From positions 248,001 to 312,000 of the forward strand of contig NZ_BPFJ01000001.1 in NCBI RefSeq assembly GCF_019972115.1: a stretch of 64,000 bases of DNA, given 5' to 3'. Both the position numbers and the translations under genes were made by a program. This document shows, piece by piece, positions 1 through 9,144 of the stretch. The stretch's first letter is position 1. Each line of letters starts with the position of its first letter. This DNA comes from Sulfurovum sp. TSL6 (GTDB lineage: Bacteria; Campylobacterota; Campylobacteria; Campylobacterales; Sulfurovaceae). The notes below the pieces were generated by a model. It did not search any database and was not told the origin of the DNA. It saw only the letters and a list, made by a program, of their open reading frames with translations.

Positions 1-77
1 CTTTTGACGAAGAGGATCTAAAAGAAGACCTCATTAAAAACTTTAAAATTATCGTAGACGAAGTAGAAACATTATGA
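1..77 (+). CDS. sbcD: SbcD nuclease subunit, C-terminal end only
   Basis: An open frame runs in from the left edge and ends in TGA at 75-77, giving an acidic and lysine-rich tail that finishes DEVETL. It overlaps the ATG of sbcC by four bases (ATGA), the usual translational coupling of sbcDC. SbcD is the Mre11-type manganese nuclease that works with SbcC on DNA ends and hairpins. The identification rests on the junction with sbcC, since the catalytic part lies outside the window. Confidence 0.7.
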   Translation, partial: FDEEDLKEDLIKNFKIIVDEVETL

Positions 78-3000
78 AGATATTACGTCTCAAATCAAAA
101 AACATCAATTCGCTCAAGGGTGACATATCCATAGACTTCTACGAGCTATTAAAAGACAACGCTCTCTTTGCTATAACAGGTCCTACAGGTTCTGGTAAGA
201 GTACTCTTTTAGATGTCATTACCTGTGCCTTATACGGACAAACACCGCGTCTTAAAAACCCCAGCGACTTAATGTCCAGACATAGTGGTGAAGCTTTTTG
301 TGAAGTAGAGTTTGAGGTCAAAGGAAAAGTCTACCGTTCTTCATGGAGACAAAAAAGAGCACGTAACAAACACGATGGAAAACTGCAACCTGCCTCTATG
401 GAACTTTCCGATGTTAAAGCCGAAGAAGTGATAGAGACAAAAGTAAGTCGAGTGCCTAAGTTCATAGAAGAACTTACTGGTTTAGACTTTGATCGATTTA
501 CTCAATCAATGATGCTAGCTCAAGGAAGTTTTGATGCCTTTTTAAAAGCTAAAGAGGGTGAACGATCCGCTCTTTTAGAAAAGATAACTGGCACAAAGAT
601 ATATGCAGATATCTCAAAAAGAGTTTATGAAAAGTACAGTGAAGGCAAACAGGCTATCGAAATCGATGATAAGTTACTAGAAAACATTGAGTTTATGAAT
701 GAGGAAGTCTTAAAAGCGAAAACAGAGACCCTTGCTCAAAATAAAAAGCAAAAACTTGAAGATGATAAACACCTCAAGGAATTAAACCTAGCCTTACACT
801 GGACCGACACACTGTCTAAATTAATCCTAGAGAGCGAAAAGTATCATCAAGGCTTTATCGAAATTAGCAAAGAAAAAGAGGATAAAAAAGAAGATTTTAT
901 CAAACTAGATTTGGCCAACAAAGCTTTAAATGTATCATCTCTTTATACTCAAAAATCAGGCCTAGAAAAAATAGTCCAAACAGATAGTACTTCTTTAGAG
1001 GTATTAGACAAAGAGCTTAAAATATTAGCTGCAGATATCGTCATAAGCAGTGAACTTTGTGAGCAGACTAAAATGCAAAGTACTCAAGCTAAAAGCACTT
1101 TCGACAGTGAAGTCCAAAAGCTAAAACTCGCCAGAGAGATCCAAACTCAAGAACAAGAAAACCAAAAAGCTACTACTGAGATACAAAAGACGATTGAGAG
1201 TAAAACAGCATCCGAAAAATTCCTCAAAGAGAGCCTTGAAAAAGTCAACGAAAATTTTAAAAATCTAAGCATAGAGATTGAAGCGAAAAACAACTACCTT
1301 CAGACAAATATTAAAGATGAAAAGCTCATAAGTAGTATGAGTCTCATCGAAGAGAATCTTAAAAAATTCACCCAAGAAGAGACTCGATTAACCTTACTGC
1401 TAAATGATAAAGCAAAAGTAGATGCCAGATTAAAACAAACACAAGAGTCAGAAAAAAGCTTTCAAGCAGAGCTGGAAACACTGTCTTTGACTTCAAAGAA
1501 CAGCGAAACAGCCTATGTAGATATTGAAAAGAAAACTTCTGCCGATGTCACTGTAGAGCCACGTCTGCAAGCAGAACTAAAACAGATCGAGACACTACTT
1601 TATGAGCTAAAGATATATCATGAGCTATTAAAGAAAAAAGAGCAGGAGCAATTAGGCATCACACTTAATAGTGAAAAAGAGAAAAGCTTAACAGAAAGTG
1701 TAAAAAGTGCTACAGAAAATATCAAAGAGTTAAAAGCCCATATAGAGACACTTCGTATCAAAAAAGAGCAAGAACTCAAAATTAAAGCATACGAAGCAGA
1801 TAGAGCCAATCTTGTAGAAGGCGAAGCCTGTTTTCTCTGTGGCTCTAGAGAACATCCCTTTGCTGAACACTCAGAAGCTATCTCTACAGATGAAACGACA
1901 TCTCTGATCAAAGAAAAAGAGTCTCAACTGCTGCTCAAAGAAACAGAGCTCAGATCACACGAATCAGCTCGTTCAAGTATCAAAAATAAGATCGAAACTT
2001 CTACTTTAGAGATAGCTAAACTTGACAGATCTATTGCCACTATCACAGAGATCTTTAAAAACAGCTCTTTTGAGATAACCTCAAAAAGTAAAGCCAATCT
2101 CAAAGAGAAACAGACCTCTATCGAAGAGAGTCTAAGAGAGATAGTCAAAAGACGACAAGAGAAAGAGACATTATTAAAACAAAGAGATGCAGCAGCTCTT
2201 GCACTACGAACAAAAGAGAATGAGTTAAGTGCTATCAAGACAGAAACAGTCAAGCGCTTAGAACAGCTAAAACAGTTTCATGTCAATGAAAAAGCTTCTA
2301 TAGTTGTTATTGAGAACTTAACAAAAGAGTTAACTACCCAGTGGAAAGAGTATGGGCTAGTCTTTGATAAAGAGAGAGTCTCTCTGCAGATAAAAGATCT
2401 GTTGGATAAAAGAGATGCTTACCTAGCCTGTAAAACAAGCTTAGAGACACTAGAAAAAGAGTTAGCGGGCTGTGGCATCAGTAAAGTAGAAAACGAGACA
2501 AAGATTGCCTCACTGACAGCAGAACTTTCGATAGACAATAAAAAGCTAAACGATCTTGCTGTGGACCTAACAGCCTTAATAGAAAAACGCATCTCTATAC
2601 TCAATATCGTCAACCTCGATGCGCATGATAAAGAGATACATGAGACCTTTAAGATGATAGAGTCAAAAGTTCAGGCAGCCACTCAAAAGCTCCAAGAGCT
2701 AACAACTAAGAAGAGTGAAAAAGAGATACAGACAAAAGCACTCTCATCTAAGATTACCAAAGATAAAGAGACTCTAGATGCACTCGCTAAAGACTTCACA
2801 GTACAGTTAAAAGCCAATGGCTTTGATACGATAGAAGAATTGAACCAAGCTTCTATGGAAAACGAAGCACGACAAGCACTAGAGCTTTCATGTAAGACTA
2901 TAAACGATAAGTTTAACGAGATAAAGACACTTCAAGAGGAGACTGTCAAACGTTTAGAAGAGCATAAAAAAACACCTCAAAGCGACAAGCCGATCGAGCT

Positions 3001-3667
3001 TTTGAAAGAAGAGCAAGAACTTTGTCAGAAAAAAGTTGATGATTTACAGCTTTCTATAGGTAGAGATGAAAAAGAGTTGGAACTTAACCGTGAAAACGAG
3101 ACCAAACACAAAGACAAGATAGCCTCTCTAGAAAAGAAAAAAGAAGCCTTCAAAGTCTGGGCAAAGATGCAAGAACTCATCGGTTCAGCAGATGGAAAAA
3201 AGTTCGCCAAGTTTGCCCAAGGCATCACTCTCGATCAGCTCATAAGTCTAGCAAATCAACACCTAAACATCTTAAGCCAACGCTACACACTCGTACGAAG
3301 CCAAGAAGAGAAACAGCTCCTAGAGATCGAAGTCATAGATGCCTTTCAGGGTAATGTTATGCGTCCAGTCTCTACACTCTCAGGTGGGGAGAGCTTCATT
3401 GTGAGCTTGGCATTGGCTCTAGGGCTATCAGAGCTTGCCTCTCAAAAGATCTCTATCGATTCACTCTTTTTAGATGAAGGCTTTGGGAGTTTGGATGAAG
3501 AGAGTTTAGAGACTGCTTTAAATGCTTTAAACCTTTTACAAAGCTCTGGCAAGATGGTTGGAGTTATTTCGCATGTGGAGGCTCTAAAAGAGCGGATACC
3601 GTTGCAGATAAAGGTTGTGCCTAAGGGTGATGGGACGAGTTTTGTTGAGATTGGGGGAATCTTATAA
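74..3667 (+). CDS. sbcC: SbcC, Rad50-type ATPase of the SbcCD nuclease
   Basis: This is a 1197-residue SMC-like ATPase that partners SbcD in cutting DNA hairpins and processing ends in the cytoplasm. The N-terminal Walker A is GPTGSGKST near residue 36. Two very long coiled coils flank a central zinc hook, CFLC, near residue 587. The C-terminal head has the signature STLSGGES and a Walker B DSLFLDEGFGSLDEES. Length and order match full-length SbcC. The start overlaps the end of sbcD, so the two are coexpressed. It is probably a core chromosomal gene that marks the left shoulder of the defence island, because foreign-looking genes begin 35 bases downstream. Confidence 0.95.
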   Translation: MKILRLKSKNINSLKGDISIDFYELLKDNALFAITGPTGSGKSTLLDVITCALYGQTPRLKNPSDLMSRHSGEAFCEVEFEVKGKVYRSSWRQKRARNKHDGKLQPASMELSDVKAEEVIETKVSRVPKFIEELTGLDFDRFTQSMMLAQGSFDAFLKAKEGERSALLEKITGTKIYADISKRVYEKYSEGKQAIEIDDKLLENIEFMNEEVLKAKTETLAQNKKQKLEDDKHLKELNLALHWTDTLSKLILESEKYHQGFIEISKEKEDKKEDFIKLDLANKALNVSSLYTQKSGLEKIVQTDSTSLEVLDKELKILAADIVISSELCEQTKMQSTQAKSTFDSEVQKLKLAREIQTQEQENQKATTEIQKTIESKTASEKFLKESLEKVNENFKNLSIEIEAKNNYLQTNIKDEKLISSMSLIEENLKKFTQEETRLTLLLNDKAKVDARLKQTQESEKSFQAELETLSLTSKNSETAYVDIEKKTSADVTVEPRLQAELKQIETLLYELKIYHELLKKKEQEQLGITLNSEKEKSLTESVKSATENIKELKAHIETLRIKKEQELKIKAYEADRANLVEGEACFLCGSREHPFAEHSEAISTDETTSLIKEKESQLLLKETELRSHESARSSIKNKIETSTLEIAKLDRSIATITEIFKNSSFEITSKSKANLKEKQTSIEESLREIVKRRQEKETLLKQRDAAALALRTKENELSAIKTETVKRLEQLKQFHVNEKASIVVIENLTKELTTQWKEYGLVFDKERVSLQIKDLLDKRDAYLACKTSLETLEKELAGCGISKVENETKIASLTAELSIDNKKLNDLAVDLTALIEKRISILNIVNLDAHDKEIHETFKMIESKVQAATQKLQELTTKKSEKEIQTKALSSKITKDKETLDALAKDFTVQLKANGFDTIEELNQASMENEARQALELSCKTINDKFNEIKTLQEETVKRLEEHKKTPQSDKPIELLKEEQELCQKKVDDLQLSIGRDEKELELNRENETKHKDKIASLEKKKEAFKVWAKMQELIGSADGKKFAKFAQGITLDQLISLANQHLNILSQRYTLVRSQEEKQLLEIEVIDAFQGNVMRPVSTLSGGESFIVSLALALGLSELASQKISIDSLFLDEGFGSLDEESLETALNALNLLQSSGKMVGVISHVEALKERIPLQIKVVPKGDGTSFVEIGGIL

Positions 3668-3702
3668 ATGGGTAATACTTTAAAAACAATTAAGGAAATT
3701 AA

Positions 3703-5490
3703 ATGAATGATAATGGTGTAAAAAACAGAAATTTTGATAGTTTATTTAAGCATCCTGTTCAATTTGAAATTCCATTCTTTCAAAGAGGGTATGCATGGGA
3801 AAAGAAGAATTGGGATCAACTTTTTGATGATATCAAAGAGCAAATACTAGAAGATATGGAAAGTACAGAAGACTTTAATGAACATGATTATTTTTTTGGT
3901 CCGATAGTTGTACTAGAGAGAACCAACGCCGACCCAGAAATTAAAAAGTTCCTTGTTATTGATGGTCAGCAACGAATAACGACCATCTATCTATTGTTAG
4001 CTGCAATTAGAAAACAATTACATTCTAAAACTGAACTCTCTGAAAATGCAGCAGATCATTTTGCAGAATTGTCAAAATATATTATTAATGACGTTGATAT
4101 TGGCAATGAAGATTATCGCCAAATAAAAGTATTTAGTACAAAAGGGGATCGACTACCCACATTTTTATCAATTTTTGATTCAAATCCTAATTCTCCTTTA
4201 CTAGCGGCAGATCAACAGCTATATATTGCGTCACAAAATAAAATTGATAAATTTAATAAGTACTTACATAAAAAATTATCAAATGACTATCCTGATGTAC
4301 CAAGCCTGTGGAAATTATCTCAAGCAATATTATTCGCATTAAAAATAGTATGGATTCCTTTAGATGACACAAAAGATGATCCTCAAGCTATTTTTGAAAG
4401 TTTAAATGATAAAGGTATGCCTTTATCAGCAGGCGAACTTTTATGTAACTATATGTTTAAGCCGATTATGGATGGGAAACAAGACCACGAACAATTGCAT
4501 ACGGATTATTGGCTAAGTACACGTAAATTACTTGAAAATGAACAACATTTTGAAGATTATTTAAGAGCACTATTTTCAATTGGACAGAAGAAGATGATTG
4601 GTAAAGGTAGACGTGTATATGTTTACTTCAAGAATAATCATAAAAAACTTACTGAAGAAGTGTCAGTTAAATATCTTAGAGATATTAAAGTCGGTGCCAA
4701 TTTTTATAAGCAAATAACATCACCAATCGCTAATCCACACAAAAATTCTAAAATTAAATCTTCATTGTCAGCTATACAAGATACTAGAATGGAATCATCT
4801 GTACCATATATTTTGTCACTATTACTTGCATTAAATGATAATCTAATCGAAGAGGAAATAGTTGGAAAACTACTAAAACAATTACTTGTTTTACTGGTTA
4901 GACGTAAAATGAAAGAATTGCCTACTACAAAGTATGATGTTTTCTTTCCAGCACTAGGCTCTAAAGTAATTGGAATGGAAAATCCTATTCAAAAATTTCA
5001 TGATGAAGTGAAAAATGAAGGGCTATGGATAAGTGATGATGACTTTAGAGATGGACTTATAAATAATGCATTGTACAGAAAAAGAGACTTGGCATTTTCA
5101 AGATTGATTTTACGGGAAATAGATAAATCTATGCAAGTGTATGGGCAACTACCTGATTATTCTACTCTACACACGATTGAGCACGTATTACCACAAAATT
5201 TGACTGATGAATGGAGATCATATCTGGGAGATGATGTTTTAAATGATAAGTTTACTATTGTAATTAATACGCTAGGTAACCTATGCTTTTTGAGTCAAAG
5301 TGCAAATAGCCATGCAGGACAAGATCCATTTACTTCCAAAGTAACTGATTACACGGATGTGACAGCTTTAACAAAAGATCTTAAACAACGAGTTGATAAG
5401 AATATACACTGGAACACTAAAGCAATTAATGATAGATCTGAAGAACTAGCAACAAAAGCTATTGAAATATGGAGTTGGACAATCATTTAA
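3703..5490 (+). CDS. GmrSD-like DUF262/DUF1524 type IV restriction nuclease
   Basis: This is a 595-residue single-chain protein. The N-terminal DUF262 (ParB/sulfiredoxin-like NTP-binding) domain shows IPFFQRGYAWEKKNW near residues 24-38 and DGQQRITT near residue 87. The C-terminal DUF1524 His-Me/HNH-type nuclease shows HTIEHVLPQN near residues 489-498, followed by LGNLCFLS. Members of this family (GmrSD, BrxU, SspE-like enzymes) use nucleotide-dependent cleavage to restrict modified phage DNA. Here both halves are fused, as in GmrSD homologues outside E. coli. A ribosome site AAGGAAAT precedes the ATG. It stands first in the defence island, just after sbcC. The modification it recognises cannot be read from the sequence. 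Confidence 0.85.
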   Translation: MNDNGVKNRNFDSLFKHPVQFEIPFFQRGYAWEKKNWDQLFDDIKEQILEDMESTEDFNEHDYFFGPIVVLERTNADPEIKKFLVIDGQQRITTIYLLLAAIRKQLHSKTELSENAADHFAELSKYIINDVDIGNEDYRQIKVFSTKGDRLPTFLSIFDSNPNSPLLAADQQLYIASQNKIDKFNKYLHKKLSNDYPDVPSLWKLSQAILFALKIVWIPLDDTKDDPQAIFESLNDKGMPLSAGELLCNYMFKPIMDGKQDHEQLHTDYWLSTRKLLENEQHFEDYLRALFSIGQKKMIGKGRRVYVYFKNNHKKLTEEVSVKYLRDIKVGANFYKQITSPIANPHKNSKIKSSLSAIQDTRMESSVPYILSLLLALNDNLIEEEIVGKLLKQLLVLLVRRKMKELPTTKYDVFFPALGSKVIGMENPIQKFHDEVKNEGLWISDDDFRDGLINNALYRKRDLAFSRLILREIDKSMQVYGQLPDYSTLHTIEHVLPQNLTDEWRSYLGDDVLNDKFTIVINTLGNLCFLSQSANSHAGQDPFTSKVTDYTDVTALTKDLKQRVDKNIHWNTKAINDRSEELATKAIEIWSWTII

Positions 5491-5533
5491 AGATAATGTC
5501 TAAATGGGTATTTAATGTAAAAAAGGATTATAT

Positions 5534-7285
5534 GTGAAAATAAAGAAAGTTACGATATCAAACTTTAGGTCTATTATTGATATTGAAATAAGTTTTGAAA
5601 ATTTAATGATGTTTATAGGACAAAACAACCATGGTAAATCAAATATTTTGTATGCCATACTTTTCTTTTTTGGAGAGATAAAAGTACAGGATTTAGATTT
5701 TTTTGATGGTACAGAGGAACTTTATGTAGAAATATTATTTGATAATTTAGATGAAGATGATAAAGCAACTTTCAATAAATATTTAACAATAGATAATGAA
5801 ATTTTGGTTAGAAAAACCGCTTATAAAAATGGTAGTTTTGAATATAATGGTTATATACAAAATCCTCAAAATGAATATCTACAAGAGTCTAATGCTACTA
5901 ATTATAGAAGTCGTGCAGCTGCTCAAGAACTACCTTTTTATGATGACCTTCCATCGGAAGGAAGACTGACAATAGATATTATACAAGTAGCACAACAACA
6001 ATATATTTCAAATAACAGAGACAGAATTGAATTTGTTTATGAATTAGAAGCAACTAATTTCTTAGGTGCAAAAAATGTTGCGCAGGGAATATTCGGAGAA
6101 ATCTTTTTCATTCCAGCAGTTAAAAATATTAATGATGATTTGTCTAATAATAAAACAAGTGTTTTTACTAAATTATATTCAAAAGTTATTGAATTAGTCA
6201 CAACAAATGATGATGATATATCTGAGATTAAAGATCAAATAAATGCACAGTTTCGTAAGTTTCAAAAGTATAATGAGGATTCGACGGAGAATGAAAATAG
6301 ACCTAGTGAGTTAAAAGAGTTTGAGGATAGACTTTCAGGTAATTTAAGAGAATGGGGAGTAAACCTCGAAGTTGAAATTCTTCCACCTGATATTGACGAG
6401 GTATTTAAATCGGATGTAAACGTTTGGATACATGATGGTATTAAGACTGACATTAATAGAAAAGGACATGGATTGCAAAGGGCAATGACATTTTCGTTAA
6501 TAAAAACTTTTTCAGAACATGTATTATCAATGCCAGAAGAAGAAAGACCCAATAGACAAGCATCGAAATCTTCATATTTTATTTTTGAAGAACCAGAATT
6601 ATATCTTCACCCACAAGCACAAAGAGCATTGCTAGATTTATTAATTAATTTATCTGAAGATAGTCAAGTTGTATTATGTACGCATTCAAGCTCATTAATC
6701 AGTTTAGATAATTATAAATCTATTGCAATTGTAAGAAAAGATGGAATGACAAACGAAACGAGTATTACGCAATATCAGGAAGAAATATTTGTAGGAGATG
6801 AAAAGAAAAATTTCAACTTGTTGTCTTGGATAAATCCAGATAGAGCAGAGTTGTTTTTTGCTAAAAAAGTAATTTTAGTTGAAGGTGCAACTGAAAAATC
6901 AATCATTCCATTTATTGCGAAAAAGCTAGAAGTTTTTAAATTTGAGTATACGTTAATTGATTGTGGCTCTAAAACTCAGATTCCTTATTACATACATTTA
7001 TTGAACAAGTTTAAAATACCATATATTGCTGTTTATGATAAAGATCATCAATCTGGCAAAGGACAACAAGCAAAAGATATGGCAGATAGAGATACTAATA
7101 AAATTGAAGATATTATTGCTGCGAGTATAGGAAAAAGCGTTGTTTTTGTAAATGATATTGAAGAAGAGCTTGGCATGACCGCAGGTACAGTTAGTAAGCC
7201 TTTTTCTGCATTAGAAGAAATTAGTAAAGATGAATTTGAAATACCTGTAGATTTAGAAATTAAAATTAAAGAAATTTTTTCATAA
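5534..7285 (+). CDS. OLD family ATPase with C-terminal TOPRIM nuclease
   Basis: This 583-residue protein starts at GTG 5534, preceded by AAAAGGA; the overlapping ATG at 5532 is followed at once by TGA. It has an ABC/SMC-like ATPase head with Walker A GQNNHGKSN near residue 29, Walker B FEEPELYLHP near 348 and a switch His in CTHSSS near 381. A TOPRIM domain follows, with VEGATEKSII near 448 and YDKDHQ near 500, the acidic metal sites of OLD nucleases. Known relatives include P2 OLD, GajA of Gabija and retron Eco8 effectors, all anti-phage. The next gene is not a UvrD helicase, so this is not standard Gabija. It is probably cotranscribed with the next gene, 52 bases on. Confidence 0.88.
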   Translation: MKIKKVTISNFRSIIDIEISFENLMMFIGQNNHGKSNILYAILFFFGEIKVQDLDFFDGTEELYVEILFDNLDEDDKATFNKYLTIDNEILVRKTAYKNGSFEYNGYIQNPQNEYLQESNATNYRSRAAAQELPFYDDLPSEGRLTIDIIQVAQQQYISNNRDRIEFVYELEATNFLGAKNVAQGIFGEIFFIPAVKNINDDLSNNKTSVFTKLYSKVIELVTTNDDDISEIKDQINAQFRKFQKYNEDSTENENRPSELKEFEDRLSGNLREWGVNLEVEILPPDIDEVFKSDVNVWIHDGIKTDINRKGHGLQRAMTFSLIKTFSEHVLSMPEEERPNRQASKSSYFIFEEPELYLHPQAQRALLDLLINLSEDSQVVLCTHSSSLISLDNYKSIAIVRKDGMTNETSITQYQEEIFVGDEKKNFNLLSWINPDRAELFFAKKVILVEGATEKSIIPFIAKKLEVFKFEYTLIDCGSKTQIPYYIHLLNKFKIPYIAVYDKDHQSGKGQQAKDMADRDTNKIEDIIAASIGKSVVFVNDIEEELGMTAGTVSKPFSALEEISKDEFEIPVDLEIKIKEIFS

Positions 7286-7337
7286 TAAATAAAAAATTAA
7301 ATATGCTTATGAGCATGTAAAATAGGGTGAAACAAAT

Positions 7338-9143
7338 ATGATAGAATCGGCAGTGGAATTATGGAGAGACATAATTGGTAAACGAAATTTTGATGAAAAA
7401 TATTACGACTTTAAAGAAGCAGACTTGATAAAAGATCGATTGAGATTACCAAAAGACAAATCAATCCTGAAGGGTTTAAAAAAACTTAATATTTCTTTGG
7501 AAGAATTTATAGAAGTATTTTTTGAAGCAAATAGTTCGTATACGGCCATGATGAATGACCTATTAAATATGTTTCAAGAAATTGGAGCCAAGCAAACAGA
7601 TGTCAACTTAGAAATTAGTTTCGAATTTGATAAAAACCAACCTTTAACTATTGATATTAATAATTTCAAAAAACAAATCGAAAGATGGAAGTTAATAGAA
7701 AAAGAAGTACTTATATCTGGAGCAACAGATATAAGAGAATATCACCGTATTACAGGTGAACTTTTAGAACTAAATTTTCCTATACAATTAAACGATAATG
7801 AACGTGAATACAATGATTTTATAATAGATTTGGAAACTACGGATGATAATGAGTTCAATGAATTAATCGATAAATGGAAGATATTCTTAAATAATTTTGT
7901 TCAAGAAGTTATGAAGTATGGAACTGATAAAGCTAGTTTGGCTGCATCTAGCCGCAAGGTCAAAAACAATGTCCATATCGAATTAGGAATTGATAGATGG
8001 CCTTATCAAATACATAGTCAACTTCAACAGATAACGATAAAGTTTGATACTTTAGGTACAAAAAATCAACAATATATAATAAAAATATTAGATGGTTTTT
8101 TAAATAATATTGGAGTTCAAATAACTACTATTAAAGAAAGAGTAAAAATACTAGATGATTATTTAGAGTTGCCTTTTTGGAAAAAACGTTATGAATTATA
8201 TTCGGTTTGGATATTTAGTCAAATTTATGATGTAATTAAAGAGCATAATCATCAAGTCCATGTGTTAGATGGAAAACTTTCTTTTCCCTTTAAAGAAACA
8301 CATTTGGCAACTATCTATTCCGATAATAATAAGAATATCTATATTTATTGTGAGAAAAGAACACCTATTAATAATCCCATAGGTTCAGGAAGAACTAAAA
8401 ATATTCAGCCAGATTATTCTTTTTATCAAGAACCCCTCAGTAATGTAAATTCTTCAATATTGGAAATAGAATGCAAACAATATAAAAAACCTAATAATGA
8501 CTCATTTGCAAAGGCCTTAATTGATTATTCAAATGGACGACCTAAAAGTCAAGTTTTTTTAGTAAATCATGGAGAAATGAAAGCCTCTAATGTTATTAGT
8601 AAAGCTGAAAAACTTGAAAGTAATTTTAAAAAAGAAAGATGTCAACTGTTCTCGTCAATATATGCAAATTCAACTGAATTGTATACATTTAGATCTAGTA
8701 TAAAAGGCATATTATTTGACAATAAAGTATTTAGTCAAAGTTCAAATATCGAGATACAACTTATTTGGGCAAAGGAACCACAAGACTTAGACCTTTCTGT
8801 TAGATGTTTAGATATAAATAATAATACTATGGGTACTGTTTCTTATAAGAATAAAAACTTTGAAGGCATGACCTTTGATACAGACATCAGAACTGGCTCT
8901 GGACCTGAAGAAATTTCTTTAATAGCACAGGAAAATTATACTTATGTTGTTCAAGTAGAAAATTTTTCAAAAGAAATACCATTAATAAAGTCAGAAGCAA
9001 AAGTGGAAATCTCTGTTAATGGACAAAGTATAAAACAGTTTGATATTAATAGTAATGATATTGAAACAGTTTTCTGGAAGGTATGTACAATGAAGACAAT
9101 TTTTTTAGATGAAGAAAAATTATATTTGACATGGCAGGATTAA
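7338..9143 (+). CDS. Unrecognised PD-(D/E)XK nuclease-like protein with YfaP-like C-terminal domain
   Basis: I do not recognise this 601-residue protein as a named family. Residues 1-330 are mixed helical and lysine-rich, with no known motif. A likely PD-(D/E)XK nuclease core lies at 355-410: P358-D359, then E378-C-K380, then a helix KALIDYSNG and a strand VFLVN. The last 130 residues look like a beta-sandwich of the YfaP/DUF2135 type, with LIWAKEPQDLDLSVR near 475 and DTDIRTGSGPEEISL near 514. It sits between an OLD ATPase/TOPRIM nuclease and a Cas4-like nuclease, all in one direction with 1-52 base gaps. That supports a defence role, but the function is inferred. Confidence 0.6.
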   Translation: MIESAVELWRDIIGKRNFDEKYYDFKEADLIKDRLRLPKDKSILKGLKKLNISLEEFIEVFFEANSSYTAMMNDLLNMFQEIGAKQTDVNLEISFEFDKNQPLTIDINNFKKQIERWKLIEKEVLISGATDIREYHRITGELLELNFPIQLNDNEREYNDFIIDLETTDDNEFNELIDKWKIFLNNFVQEVMKYGTDKASLAASSRKVKNNVHIELGIDRWPYQIHSQLQQITIKFDTLGTKNQQYIIKILDGFLNNIGVQITTIKERVKILDDYLELPFWKKRYELYSVWIFSQIYDVIKEHNHQVHVLDGKLSFPFKETHLATIYSDNNKNIYIYCEKRTPINNPIGSGRTKNIQPDYSFYQEPLSNVNSSILEIECKQYKKPNNDSFAKALIDYSNGRPKSQVFLVNHGEMKASNVISKAEKLESNFKKERCQLFSSIYANSTELYTFRSSIKGILFDNKVFSQSSNIEIQLIWAKEPQDLDLSVRCLDINNNTMGTVSYKNKNFEGMTFDTDIRTGSGPEEISLIAQENYTYVVQVENFSKEIPLIKSEAKVEISVNGQSIKQFDINSNDIETVFWKVCTMKTIFLDEEKLYLTWQD

Positions 9144-9144
9144 T

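Noticed and set aside
5534-9143. Gabija system (GajA-GajB)
   Set aside because: The first protein is OLD-like, but the second lacks all UvrD helicase motifs (no Walker A).
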